Assembly (NCBI RefSeq): GCF_907164915.1
Contig: NC_061865.1
Coordinates: forward strand, 56,316,587-56,380,586
DNA: 64,000 nt
Direction: 5' to 3'
DNA from: Impatiens glandulifera
Lineage: Eukaryota; Streptophyta; Magnoliopsida; Ericales; Balsaminaceae
The translations under genes and the position numbers were made by a program. Shown here piece by piece: positions 24,074 to 36,834 of this stretch. The stretch's first letter is position 1, and each line of letters starts with the position of its first letter. Under the pieces are notes generated by a model, which made no database searches, was not told where the DNA came from, and saw nothing but the letters and a program-made list of their open reading frames with translations.

Positions 24074-24447
24074 CTATACTAGATTGAGAACAAAGAAAAC
24101 GGAATAACCAACAAAGGCAAATGCTTGGAGTCCAAGAGAAGAACCTTTCGGGCTTTGCATCTCGGATGCCCCACTAGTATTATTGGTACGAATTACTCGA
24201 GGGCGTGTTCTTCTAACAGTAACTTTTTGACTTCCTAAATACGAAAAACATCAGGCCCCATTTGATCTCTTTCTGATTCGACACTTGAGGCGACGGTTGG
24301 ATTGTCGAGCCAAGTTGATTGAACCTCTTGTTCATGAATTGCCGGCAAAGTAGAAGGAGGAAGAGCAGAAATTGTAAGATTCTGATTAGAGAAAAAGAAG
24401 AATATTGTGAGAGATATGAAAATTGAGAGCCTCAAGTAGATGTCCAT
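24074..24447 (-). pseudogene. Frameshifted copy of the small secreted-protein gene
   Basis: This is closely similar to 14999-15367 through the signal peptide, the LPPSTLPA and QSTWLDNP motifs and, beyond the lesion, the basic block and the hydrophobic tail. A one-base deletion near 24240 changes the DVFPFLG segment to DVFRI and a stop after 70 aa, so the GPI-like tail is lost. The TATA-like box is retained at about 24508-24518. It either makes a truncated 70-aa secreted product or is dead. Confidence 0.75.
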
Positions 24448-24706
24448 TTGATATTAGAGCAATAGAAGAATTGGAAAGAATGATTTGCATTAGTTGTTTT
24501 TGTTTTCTATTTAAAGGAGGAGAAGTCATCAAAGATGAACCATCGCGTGGATTAATGGATTATTAATTATATTTTTCGATTACTAACAACTAATTAATCA
24601 ATTAATTAATTAGAAAAAAAAGCATCTTGTTGACGATGCTACCCAAGTCAATAATAGGGTGCATTTCCAGTCTAGTCATAACATAACACCCGTATAAATA
24701 ACTTAA

Positions 24707-27700
24707 GGGTAAGGATGTGTTTGATGAGAGGAATTGGAATTAGAATTGGCATTGGAATTCTAATTCCAATTCCATAAGAATTAGCATTGAATTATAATTC
24801 AATTCCTATATTTGGAAAAATTATAGAATTGTAATTCAATTTCAATTTCTATGTTTAAGAAAATGATAGAATTGTAATTCAATTTTAATTCCTATGTTTG
24901 CAAAATAAAATATCGGTTCAAAATATTAACTTTTTAAATATGTTTTCACGTTTTTGGCATGTTTAATACGTTTTTGACATGTTTAATACGTTTTTGACAT
25001 GTTTAATACGTTTTTGACATGTTTAACACATTTTTACACGTTTTTGACACGTTCAAACACGTTTTTGACATGTTTAACACATTTTCACACTTAAAACACA
25101 TTTTCACACGTTTAACATGTTTTTGGTATGCTTAACACGTTTTTGACATTTTTAATACGTTTAACATGTTTTTCACACGTTTTAACAAGTTTAACACATT
25201 TTTCACGTTTTTGGCACGTTTTTAACATGTTTAATACGTTTTTCACACATTTAACATGTTTTTCATGTTTTCATACGTTTAACATGTTTTTGGCATGTCT
25301 AACACGTTTTACACATTTGGACACATTTAACACGTTTTTGGTATGTCTAACACGTTTTACACATTTTGACACGTTTAACACGTTTTTTTACGTTTTGACA
25401 CATTTAACACGTTTTCACATGTTTTTCACGTTTTTCACGTTTAACACGTTTTTCACATTTAACACGTTTTTTACACGTTAAATATATTTTTCACGTTTTT
25501 GGCACTTTAAACACATTTTTGGCATGTCTAACACGTTTTTCACACGTTTTAACAAGTTTAACACGTTTTCACATGTTTTTCACGTTTTTCACGATTTTCA
25601 CACATTTTAACAAATTTAACACGTTTTCACACATTTTTTACACATTATAACAAGTTTAACACGTTTTTACGTTTTTGGCATGTTTTTAACATGTTTAATA
25701 TATTTTTCACACGTTTTTGACATGTCCAACACGTTTTACACATTTTGACACGTTTAACACGTTTTTTCATATTCTGGCACATTTAACACGTTTTTCATAC
25801 GTTTAACTCGTTTTCACACATTTTTCACGTTTTTGGCACGTTAAACACATTTTTAACATGTCTAACACGTTTTACACATTTTTGACACGTTTAATACGTT
25901 TTCACACGTTTTTCACGTTTTTCACACGGTTTAACACGTTTTTCACGTTTTCCACACGTTTTTCACACGTTTTCATGTTTTTCACATGTTTTTCAAGTTT
26001 TTGGCACATTTAACACGTTTTTGACATTTTTAATACGTTTAACATATTTTTCACACGTTGTGATATGTTTAAAACGTGTTAAACGTGTTAAAAACGTAAA
26101 AACATGTTAAACGTATCAAAAATGTGTTAAATATGTCAAATAAATGAGAAACTTGTTAAACGTGCTAAAACATGAAAAATGTGTTAAACGTGTTAAAAAT
26201 GTGTTAAATGTGTTTAAAATGTGTCAAACGTTTCAAAAACATAAAAAAAAATGTGAAACGTGTCAACAACGTGTTAAACATGTTTAATGTGTTAAAAATG
26301 TTTTAAACGTGTTAAAAACATTTTAAACGTGTTAAAAAATGAAAATGTATCAAAAACGTGTTAAACGTTCTAAACATGTGAAAAACTTAAACGTGAAAAA
26401 CGTGTCAAAAATGAGGTAAACGTGTCAAAAACATAAACAAATGTGTTAAATGTGTCAAAAACATGAAAATGTGTTAAAAATGTCAAAAACGTGTTAAATA
26501 TATCAAATATGTGAAAACGTGTTAAACGTGTCAAAAACATGTTAAAAATGTAAAAAACTTGTTAAACGTGTCAAAACGTGCAAAATGTGCCAAAATGTAA
26601 AAAACTTGTTAAACATGTCAAAAACGTGTTAAAACGTGAAAATCATGTTAAACATGTTAAACGTGTCAAGAACGTGTTAAACGTGTCAAGGACGTGAAAA
26701 ACGTGTTAAATGTGTCAAAAACGTGGTAAACGTATCAAGGACGTGAAAAACGTGTTCAATGTGTCAAAACGTATAAAAAACGTGTCAAAAACGTGTTAAA
26801 CGTAAAAATCATGTTAAACGTGTCAAAAACATGTTATACGTGTCAAGGACTTGTTAAACGTGTCAAGGACATGAAAAACACGTTAAATATGTCAAAAAAC
26901 GTGTTAAACGTGTCAAGGACGTGTAAAACGTGTTAAATGTATCAAAACGTGTTACGCGTGTCAAAACGTGTTACGCGTGTCAAAACGTGTTAAATGTGTC
27001 AAAAACGTGTTAAACGTGTTAAACGTGTCAAAAACGTGTTCAATGTGTCAAAACGTGTTAAACGTGTCAAAAACGTGTTAAACGTGTCAAGGACGTGTAA
27101 AACGTGTTAAAAACGTGAAAATAATGTTAAATGTGTCAAAAACGTGTTAAACGTGTCAAGGACGTGTAAAACGTGTTAAAAACGTGAAAATAATGTTAAA
27201 TGTGTCAAAAACGTGTTAAACGTGTCAAGGACGTGTTAAACGTGTTAAGTACGTAAAAAACGTATTAAATGTGTCAAAATATGTTAAACGTGTCAAGGAC
27301 GTGAAAAACGTGTTAAATGTGTCAAATGTGTTACATGTGTCAAAAACGTGTTAAACGTGCCAAAAACGTGTTAAACGTGCCAAAACGTGTTAAACGTGCC
27401 AAAAACGTATTAAAAAACGTGAAAATCATGTTAAACGTGTCAAAAACGTGTTGAATGTGTCAAGGACGTGTTAAACGTGTCAAGAACGTGAAAAACGTGT
27501 TAAATGTATCAAAAACGTGTTAAACGTGTTAAGAACGTGAAAATGTGTTAAAAACGTGAAAATCATGTTAAACGTGTCAAAAACGTGTTAAGGACGTTAA
27601 AAACGTGTTAAATGTGTCAAAAACGTGTTAAACGCCAAAAACGTGTTAAACATGCCAAAATATGAAAATATATTAAACGTGTGAAAAACGTGTTTAAAAC

Positions 27701-27923
27701 GTGTTAAACGTATTTACTGTGTGAAAACGTGTTAATTTGTAATTATAAGTCCAACCTAAAAAGATTGGAATTGAGAACTATCAAATTACACTATATTCAA
27801 TTCCATTGGAATTGTAATTTCAATTCCATTTCTTAATATTAAAGTGTCAAACAAACATAAGAATTGAAATTGGACCCTCCAATTCCAATTCCAATGTCAA
27901 TTCCAGAGTTATCAAACACACCC
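24707..27923. mobile_element. 3.2-kb foldback element filled with a ~20-bp minisatellite
   Basis: The outer ends are GGGTAAGGATGTGTTTGATG and, reversed, GGGTGTGTTTGATAAC, each followed by several GGAATT repeats. Inside, hundreds of bases of ACACGTTTAACACGTTTTTG-like units run to about 26060. From there the same unit runs in the reverse complement (AAACGTGTTAAAAACGTG) to about 27735. The result is an imperfect palindrome of nearly 3 kb. The flanking TAA/AAA and the sister site near 16570 are compatible with a 3-bp duplication, but this is uncertain. ORFs inside are repeat artefacts. Confidence 0.75.
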
Positions 27924-28510
27924 AAATGAAATTGTGTTCCTTATTTTATATGTTATTTTTAAACTAGATTATTGTACGTGATATATCAATTTCAAAAAAA
28001 AAATTATTATCATTTTAAAATTATTCATACATTATGAAAAATATTTTAAAATTGTTCATAGATTATGAAAAATGAGAGCATGATATTAGAATAAATAAAA
28101 AATTAAAATTTAGAATAAAAAAAAAGATTGATAAAATTTAGAGATTAATGAGCTTCAAAGATTTCTAAAAAAGACGATAGGCATCCCTTCAACAGACTCA
28201 ACGTAATTTTCGGAACGAATCTTTGAAAATATCAGAATAAGAGCGTTATAAATCTTATGTGTCGGTGAAATACGATAAAAAAAAAATAATAAGTAACATA
28301 TCTGAAGTATGACTTAAAATCCTACAACAAGTTTATTTGAAAAATTGAATATCACTCACTAGATGTTAGTTACATTTCAAATGAGTCTCTACAAGAATTG
28401 AAAACAATAAAATTAAAGTATTCTAAACTAAGTGAATTTATTCGAAATTATCATACTCAATTTTTAATATAAAAATAAATGTTTTAGAAAAAAAAATTAA
28501 AACTCCTAAA
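27924..28510. repeat. Segmental duplication shared with 16553-17230
   Basis: This resumes the upstream flank of the secreted-protein pseudogene after the foldback insertion. Block order and orientation match the other copy. Confidence 0.7.
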
Positions 28511-29452
28511 AATGATTGATTATATTAATAGGCTTTGGGTAAACAATTGGAGTTTTGTTGTAGTAATAATCTACTCCCATAACTTTGTCTTAATTATGCC
28601 ATTTGTTTTTCTTAAAAATGAATTTTTATTAGTGCTTATAATTAACTAATCATCATTTTCTCTCGTACTTTATTTTTTATATTTTAAACAACTATTTGAC
28701 AATTTTGAAATCTATGTTACATCTCTATTTTAACACAATTTGAAAGAAAGAAAAATAATCATACTAGTCATAGTGGAGTCAATTTTAGAAACAAAGTTTC
28801 ATTAATTGTTATGTTATCAGACACTCAGATTAAAAAATTATTTATTAATTAGGAATTAAAGAAAAATACACGTCCCGTCAGATCCGTTTAAACTTAAAAC
28901 GCTCTAAATGAAATTTAAAATAAGTAAATATTTATAAAGAAAAATATCTAACCTAACAATATATTAATAATAATAAAATTATTAATTGTTTTTTAGTTGA
29001 AACTTTCAGATAAGATGGATGATCATTCAGAAATGAGCTTGAATATGCTGACTCGAATTCAATAATGGTCTGCTGTTGCTTTGGTAAACCACATTTTGTC
29101 GTTATATTTAATATTATATTATTTTCAATTTGTAGTGATTGATGAGGTAGAGAACAAAAAAAAATATAATATTTATTTTAGTAATTATTTATTGAATATC
29201 AATTTTAATAATCTTCTGCCCCATATATATATCGGTTATACCACTTGGAAGAAAATTAAACTCGTCAATAATTCAAACATCATTGACCCCTACTAAGTGT
29301 CATAAAATACTAAGGATCATATTTTACCATTTTTTTGTTTCGAATTAAGTTGAATTGTTATAGATTATATATTTATTTATCTATGTGTATGAATTCCATT
29401 TTTAATAAAATAGTTGTTTTATTTATTTTAATAAAATAAAACAATTATTTTA
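28511..29452. other. AT-rich intergenic stretch
   Basis: No domain is recognised. The ORF at 29081-29296 is low complexity. Confidence 0.5.
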
Positions 29453-30100
29453 TGCGTAAGGATATTATCTTAGTTAGTCGATGTCGTTTGTGTCTTGAGA
29501 ATGTTGAGACGACCCATCATCTTCTTTTACATTATAAGAGTGTCGCTGGTATTTGGAGTCTTCTTAAAAGAATTATTGATATTCATTGGGTTATATCGGA
29601 AATCATTCAGGGACGGATCTAGGAATCCGAGTTAGGGTGGGCTTAAAAATATTTAAAGTGCCTTAAAAAATAACGAGAAAATTATGGATAAAACGAGAGT
29701 AAATAAAAAAAAATAATGTATTAAATTAAAAATTTTAAGAAATTATGAGGTAATGTCACATTTGTACCGTAACAAAAAATTTTAAAAAATTCTGGGAGAG
29801 CTTCAGCCCACCAGAGCCACTACATAGATCCGCCCCTATAACCATTGGTGCGTATTGAGAATCGTGGATTTAGGCTCGGCTAGATTTGCGGGTATGAAAT
29901 AATGGGGCTATATCCTTATTATTTTTTTGATGGATAATTTGGTTAGAGATAAATCGTAGTACTTTTAATAATTTTAGATGATCATTGTGGTACATTCATA
30001 ATTTTATCATCTGACATTATATGAGGTTCGATTTGGGAAACCGACAGATTCGGTCAAAGAGCTCATTGCCTTTTTAGAAGATCTCCGCACACGATAATTT
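29453..30100 (+). pseudogene. LINE ORF2 C-terminal (zf-RVT) relic
   Basis: Translation before the MITE gives SRCRLCLENVETTHHLLLH and then IWSLL, the Cys/His zinc-binding block found after reverse transcriptase in plant LINEs. After the MITE the sequence continues with a WGYILIIF-like segment and ELIAFLEDLRTR (about 30060-30095). Stops and the 231-bp insertion disable it. Confidence 0.75.
29608..29838. mobile_element. Small hAT MITE inserted in the LINE relic
   Basis: A 231-bp element with ends CAGGGACGGATCTA and TAGATCCGCCCCTA (12 of 14 complementary). It is flanked by AAATCATT and TAACCATT, which agree at 6 of 8 positions and fit a decayed 8-bp hAT target duplication. Removing it rejoins the LINE reading context. 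Confidence 0.75.
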
Positions 30101-31059
30101 TTTAATATTTTTTTGATTTTCCTTCACAAATGTTATGTTTTTTTCGTTGTGTTTAAACGACTATAAATTTCATATTATTATTGCATGGATCATTATAAAA
30201 AATAAATTTTGTTTTAGAATAAAAAAATTATGGTTAATTGAACAGTTTAACGTCAAAAATCAACCTTTTCAGAAAAGGAATTTTCGTTACTCGATAGTCG
30301 TGTCTCATAACTTACATTCCTCTCGAGTCTCAAGTGAGATGACGAATCAAAATATTAGACTTGATTAAAGTACATTTAAAAACATTGATTTAGACTAGTT
30401 TTAACTTTTTTTAATTTGTCGCCTAATTTACTTCTTGATAAATTAGGAAGGAAAGTCGCGTTTTAAATATTTTGTTCTTTGTTCGGTGTTTGGTTACACG
30501 TGAGAAAGGACATTGGCATTATGTCTCGCTTGTTCAATGGTCTCTATTTTAAACTTTTGGTCATTTAAAATAATATTACTTTATATCTTATTTATTTATT
30601 CAATCGTAGAACATAAATATATATCAATTTCAGAAGATGATTTCCGATTTCCGATTTCCGATTTCATATCCACACCCATGTTCATTCACAAACCAACATC
30701 TACCACAAGATACAACTTACAACATATGCTTTATGCTTTTTCAGTTCTGAATACCATCGTATAATTAGATATGATATAATTATTGATCCTCTCACTTTTG
30801 GAATTTTTAATGAAAATATATTAATTATTTAAAAAAAAATAAAAATTACTTAACTAACATAAATCAGTACATGAATTATAATATTCAATCTAAACATGTA
30901 TAATCATTTATAATAAACTTAACCCTCTAAAAGATTTATGGCATGAAGTAACACCATCATTTCATAACTCATTTTCAGGCTTATCAAAGACTTTATCATA
31001 ATGCATATGCAACATCCATTTCTCATATAACTTTTATGGGGATTGTATTATCTGAAACA
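30101..31059. other. Intergenic stretch with short ORFs of no recognisable family
   Basis: ORFs at 30135-30368 and 30513-30764 show no signal peptide, domain or conserved repeat. A small tandem repeat of GATTTCC occurs near 30640-30665. Confidence 0.4.
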
Positions 31060-31190
31060 CAAGTGAGGGGTCTAATTCATTGTAATGTTGGTGAAGAGCC
31101 GAAGTTGTAAGAGAATGGTGGGAAAGAAAGATGAGTGATGTGATTGGGATGACAGATTGAAAGTCTCAAGTACAAATATTCCATAATATT
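31060..31190 (-). pseudogene. Probable relic of the small secreted-protein gene (5' part)
   Basis: The minus strand shows TACTTGAGACTTTCAATCTG and then CTTACAACTTCGGCTCTTC, resembling the signal-peptide region of the gene at 14999-15367. A TTTAAAGGAGA box lies upstream at about 31280. The start codon is lost and the 3' part is not recognisable. Confidence 0.4.
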
Positions 31191-31290
31191 TAATATGGAA
31201 TTAGATAATTAATTGAAATAGAAAATTGGGAAATGGGTATGAATCGATTTGCATATTCTAGCTAAACATGTTAGAGCTGTTTAAAGGAGA

Positions 31291-31989
31291 TATGAGAGAA
31301 TTAGTTGATCGATATTCTTGATTTGGTTTTTTTTATTTGGGACGATTAAATATGGATAGTTATATTGTGTACTCTATTTAACTATCATTTTTCAATAAAA
31401 ATAATATTTGCGTTATCATTATGATTTGATTCTCTTACAAAAAAATTATTTATTAAATTGAGATTATGACAAGATAACATGTGTTTTAAAATTCAATTAT
31501 ATCTAAATCTTGAAAAATAACAATAAAAAATATATTAAAAAAACTCTTATCTTAATGTGCTTTTGATTGAAGTTGGATTATTTAAATAATCTAGTATATG
31601 AATATTAAGGCTGGTCGGAATTGAATTATAGAAAATGGGTTCTCATCAAATATTTAAATAATATTAAATAAATTCATATATTAGACTTTAATGTTTGGAT
31701 AGTTATTTAAAGGGATGATATGTATAAGCAAAAGCAAAGGTCAAAACACATGTAAACAAACTGAATACACTTATCCGTAAGTAAAAAAAAGAAAACATAA
31801 ATGGGTTTCTTTTGCAGCCGTGTGAAATACCCATGGAGATGAATTGGTCTTTAATTTGAATTAATCAATGTCTATTATGTTATTTGGAAATTATTATTTT
31901 TTTAATCAATGATTATTTATAATCAATGTCTATTATGTTAATGGTTAATCATCTCATTTATTATTTTTTTATTAAAGTGTAAATTGTAG
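31291..31989. other. AT-rich intergenic stretch
   Basis: Nothing recognisable. Confidence 0.5.
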
Positions 31990-32984
<995 letters not shown>

Positions 32985-34860
32985 ATCTATGAGGAGACAG
33001 GAAGGTGAAGAAAGAAGTCTCTTTCTCTCTCCTGAATGAGGCTGTTGAAGGAAAGAGGTCGGAATTCTTACGTAGTTGCCCCTCTTTCCCCGGTGACTAT
33101 TTTCCGGTCATCGGAGCCGGTGATTTCAGATCTGAAATTAAACCCATCTTCATCTTCCTTGTTCAACAACCCTCTGAGTGTGTGCGTTTCTCTCTTTCTC
33201 TTCTCATCCTTCACACAACAAGAACTCCTTCACATATATATCTAAATCTTTCTTTCTGCATGTTACAGATCTAAGGAAGAAAGCAATAATATATATATTT
33301 GTAAAGGATAAAACCTTGTTTCCATGGATGCAATGTACTATTTACTGGAGAATATTATAAGGAAATTTGATGAAATGACCCTATATATGAATAATGAATT
33401 TCTTGATTGCATGTTTTTGTAAAGTACTTTTAATTGAGACAGTGAAGATGATCTCTATATGGAGAGAGTTCAGGTGGGTGGAAACTGAGAGAAGAAGCAA
33501 CCCGGTTCCTTGGCGGGGCAACCCGATTCCCTTATTATAAGCGGTTGCAGCCATGGTTGGGCAAACAATATTCTCTGTTTCTACACCACCGTTTTCTAAA
33601 CCAGATCTGAGCCTCTCTCACGGGTAGTTTCCCAAAGTAACCTTGTTTCGCGAACTTCCCAAACTAAAACAATGAATTCATTCTTTGTACCCATAGCTAG
33701 CTGTAAAGTATTATTCATGAGGCAGTGAAGATGAATTGATTCTATGGAGAGAGTTAAGGTGTGTGGAAACAGAGAAGTGGCAACCCGGTTCCTTGGCGGG
33801 GCAACCCGATACCCTTATTATAATTGGTTGCAGCCATGGTTGGGCAAACAATCTTATCTGTTTCTTCACCACCGTTTTCTAAACCAGATCTGAGCCTCCC
33901 TCTCCTCTCTCTCTCTTTCTTTCTCTCTCCTTCATCAAGTTTAATTATTTTATTACTATTTTTTATCTTTTTATATTTATCACAAATTTTTTTACTTAAA
34001 AAAATAATAAAAAACAACTTGTTTGTTCGATGAATGGCTTATTTTGATTTAAAATATAATTGATTTAAATCATTATTTACTTTATTAATTATATATAATG
34101 TTATTAGATATTAAATACAAATATTATTTTCCATTAAAGATAATAAATAAATGATTAACATAATTAAATAAATGATTAACATAATTAATGAAGAATGAAA
34201 GTATATATTATTTTAGTAGGAATTATACCAAACAATAGTATTTTGACATGGTATTTGTTAGATATATTATTATATATTAATACCTAGTATGTAACTAGTC
34301 TTCTAGGCATAATTCTTCTTTTACATATTTAATCTTCACTTTTTTATTATATATTTTATTAATATTATATAGAACTTATTATTATTTAATATATTTTATT
34401 TAATTTTAATATTATTATTATTATATATAATATTTTTAATATTTTTTTTAAATAATTCAATATTATAACTAAATAATATATATTTATTTTTATAATGATA
34501 ACTTTATTAATTATTTATTATAAATATAATTTTTATTTTTTATTTATTTATTATAATTAAAAAATTGAGTGATAAAGAAAAAGATGAGAAAAATGTAAAG
34601 AATGATAGAGGAGAGGAAATATTTTATTTTTTTAATTTATCAAATTGTATGATATCATTTTTTTCACTTAAATTTACTTCCTCAAATTATTTCTCTAATT
34701 AAAATTATATTAGTTATTAAATATAGTAATTATAATATTAAATAATAATAGTATAACAATTTTTAATAATAAATAAATTAAGAGAATAATAATAATTCAT
34801 ATTCAATTTCATATTTTTAATTTTAAATAATTATAAATATTAAATAATTATTTTGTTATT
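32985..34860. repeat. Dispersed promoter/5'UTR-like repeat, copy III with internal duplication
   Basis: The left part (32985-33625) has the uninterrupted GGCTGTTGAAGGAAAGAGG site, the GATTTCAGATCTGAAA block and GGTTCCTTGGCGGGGCAACC. A short relic of the palindromic MULE end follows (about 33624-33670: GTTTCCCAAAGTAACC). Then a second version of the right part starts (33711 onward, with a second GGTTCCTTGGCGGGGCAACC at about 33788). Its AT-rich tail matches copy I up to about 34800. No conserved ORF. Confidence 0.6.
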
Positions 34861-34906
34861 ATATTATATCCAAACACAAAATTATAAGTATTTATATTAC
34901 CTTTTA

Positions 34907-35368
34907 CTAAGGGTGTTAATCGGTTTTAGTTAATCGGTTTTTGAATAATTCAAGTTCTGGTTCTGTGAATTTTTATTTTTTTAGCTAATTCGAAATCGAA
35001 TTCAAATTAATACCAAATTTAATTTTTTTTAACTTTGTTGTCAAATTAATTTTAAATTTGAATTCGAATCAATAATCAATGTAATATTAAAATATTAGAG
35101 TATAAAAAAATAGACTTAGAGAGAGGAAGACAACTAGAATAATAGGAGATATTGGACTTGGTAAAAATATCATGACAATTTCATATATAATTATTTAATA
35201 ATTATAAGTAATAATTCAATAATATATAATTAAAATAAATAATAAAAAATGAATTCGGTTTTTAATTTGATTTTTGAGTTGAAATTTAAACTCAAAAAAA
35301 AAAAACGTATTTAAATTTGAATTAATTTAAAATTCAATTCAACCGATTTGAATTGAAATATGATTTTA
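34907..35368. mobile_element. Possible hAT-like repeat (AATCGGTT type)
   Basis: The left end AAGGGTGTTAATCGGTTTTAG resembles the start of a common plant hAT-derived repeat. Toward the right, CAACCGATTTGAATT is its partial inverse. The right terminus is not identified, perhaps lost at the Helitron insertion. Confidence 0.35.
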
Positions 35369-35518
35369 TCAAATCTATATATATAATGATGCTTAATTTT
35401 TAAAGTGTCCGGATTGCCGGGTCGAAAGCTTTGGTTAATTTGGATACTTGGGTCGGATTGTGGGTTGACCCGTTTTTAAATTTAAAATGGTTAAAAATAA
35501 AATTAAAAATGCTAGAGG

Positions 35519-35577
35519 TATGTTTCGAACTTGCAACCTAACAAAACAAGTACAACTCTTTAACCAACTAGGCTACA
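35519..35577 (-). other. tRNA-like sequence inside Helitron, unit 1
   Basis: On the minus strand: A box GTAGCCTAGTTGGTTAAAG, then B-box-like GCAAGTTCGAAAC. It is repeated in the next Helitron unit at 35816-35872. Confidence 0.55.
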
Positions 35578-35815
35578 AAGACTTTATATTTTAAATTCAA
35601 CACCAAATTTGATAAATGCGGGACGTTTTAATATTAATATAAGTTCAACTTTTTAACTAATTAATCTATATATATATAATGATGCTTAATTTTTAAGGTG
35701 TCCGAATTGTCTGGTCGAGAGGTGTGGTTAATTTGGATACTTGGGTCGGATTGTGGGTTGACCCGTTTTTAAATTTAAAACGGTTAAAAATAAAATTAAA
35801 AATGCTAGAGGTATG

Positions 35816-35872
35816 TTTCGAACTTGCAACCTAACAAAACAAGTACAACTCTTTAACCAACTAGGCTACAAA
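35816..35872 (-). other. tRNA-like sequence inside Helitron, unit 2
   Basis: Same A-box and B-box-like pair as the preceding unit, in the same orientation. Confidence 0.55.
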
Positions 35873-36113
35873 GACTTTATATTTTAAATTCAATACCAAA
35901 TTTGATAAATGCGGGACGTTTATATTAATATAAGTTCAACTTTTTAACTAACTAATATATAATGATGTTGAGTAAATGGATACTTGGTTCGGATTGTGGG
36001 TTGACCCACCCATAAACTTAAAACGGTTAAAAATAAAATTAAAAATGTTATCTGTAATTTTTTTCACGGTGTTTTATATTATTACTCGTGCAAATGCACG
36101 GGCTAAATGCTAG

Positions 36114-36834
36114 TTGAGAATTATAGTAATAACAAGAGACTATATCTAAACTAAATTAAGAATAAGTCAAAACAAAAGTAAAAATTAAGATAAACCAAAT
36201 TATCACTCAAAATATATTATTTAAAATTATGTTTTATAAATAAATTTTAGAAATACACAAAATAAAAAGATTAGACATTAACAAATCCATCTAATATAGT
36301 AGAGATAAATGACATAATAAAATTGAATTTAAATGTTTTTGATTGTAGTTAATTCCATAAGAAAAGTTATTCAAACAAGCTTTTCACAACAATTTTTAGT
36401 TAAGTTATAACATTTGTAAATTACATTGTCTAAGATGTTAGTTAAGAAATTATTGTATTCATCTATAAAAAAGGGAAAAATAAATAGCATATGATGAAAT
36501 ATAAAGTAGACATAAAAAGGTAAATCCAAAAGCAAATTAAGTTTGATCAAATAAGAAAATCCACCAAATAAATACTTAGATGACACTTTAATTCTCTGTA
36601 AACAGAATGGTAAAAGATCAAAAAAAAAAAAGGTAAAATCTAGTCTTTGTGTATGAACTAGCTGTTGCAAAAAGGGAACAAAAATAATCTCACTTAAACA
36701 CAGTCTTATAACATTAAACAACATATTGCAATAAACAACTTTAGCCACCAAGAATCACCTCATCAAACAAAATGTTTCCAATTCCTCAGATAAAATCATT
36801 ACCTGTAGACGAGATAAGGGGTGTCGAGTTTTAT
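36114..36834. other. 3' flank and probable 3'UTR of the eIF(iso)4G gene
   Basis: On the minus strand GAATAAAA overlaps the stop codon. CTACAG|GTAATG at about 36803 could be a splice donor for a 3'UTR intron. The 126-aa ORF in this strand has no domain and lies in this untranslated region. Confidence 0.4.

Larger units (their letters stand above)
35374..36113 (+). mobile_element. Non-autonomous Helitron, plus orientation
   Basis: It starts TCTATATATATAATGATG and ends GGGCTAAATGCTAG. The hairpin CGTGCAAATGCACG lies just before the end, and the element is inserted between A and T. The 740-bp body is two ~297-bp units plus a partial one. It is the best-preserved member of the family seen at 794-1539 and 17375-18130. 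Confidence 0.8.

Noticed and set aside
25128..25481. 117-aa ORF in the foldback element at 24707-27923
   Set aside because: It is the translation of the ~20-bp minisatellite (repeating TRFTHF-type pattern) and has no independent coding evidence.
36371..36751. 126-aa ORF next to eIF(iso)4G
   Set aside because: It lies in the 3' flank, has no domain, a poly-Phe run from a T/A tract and no conserved features.
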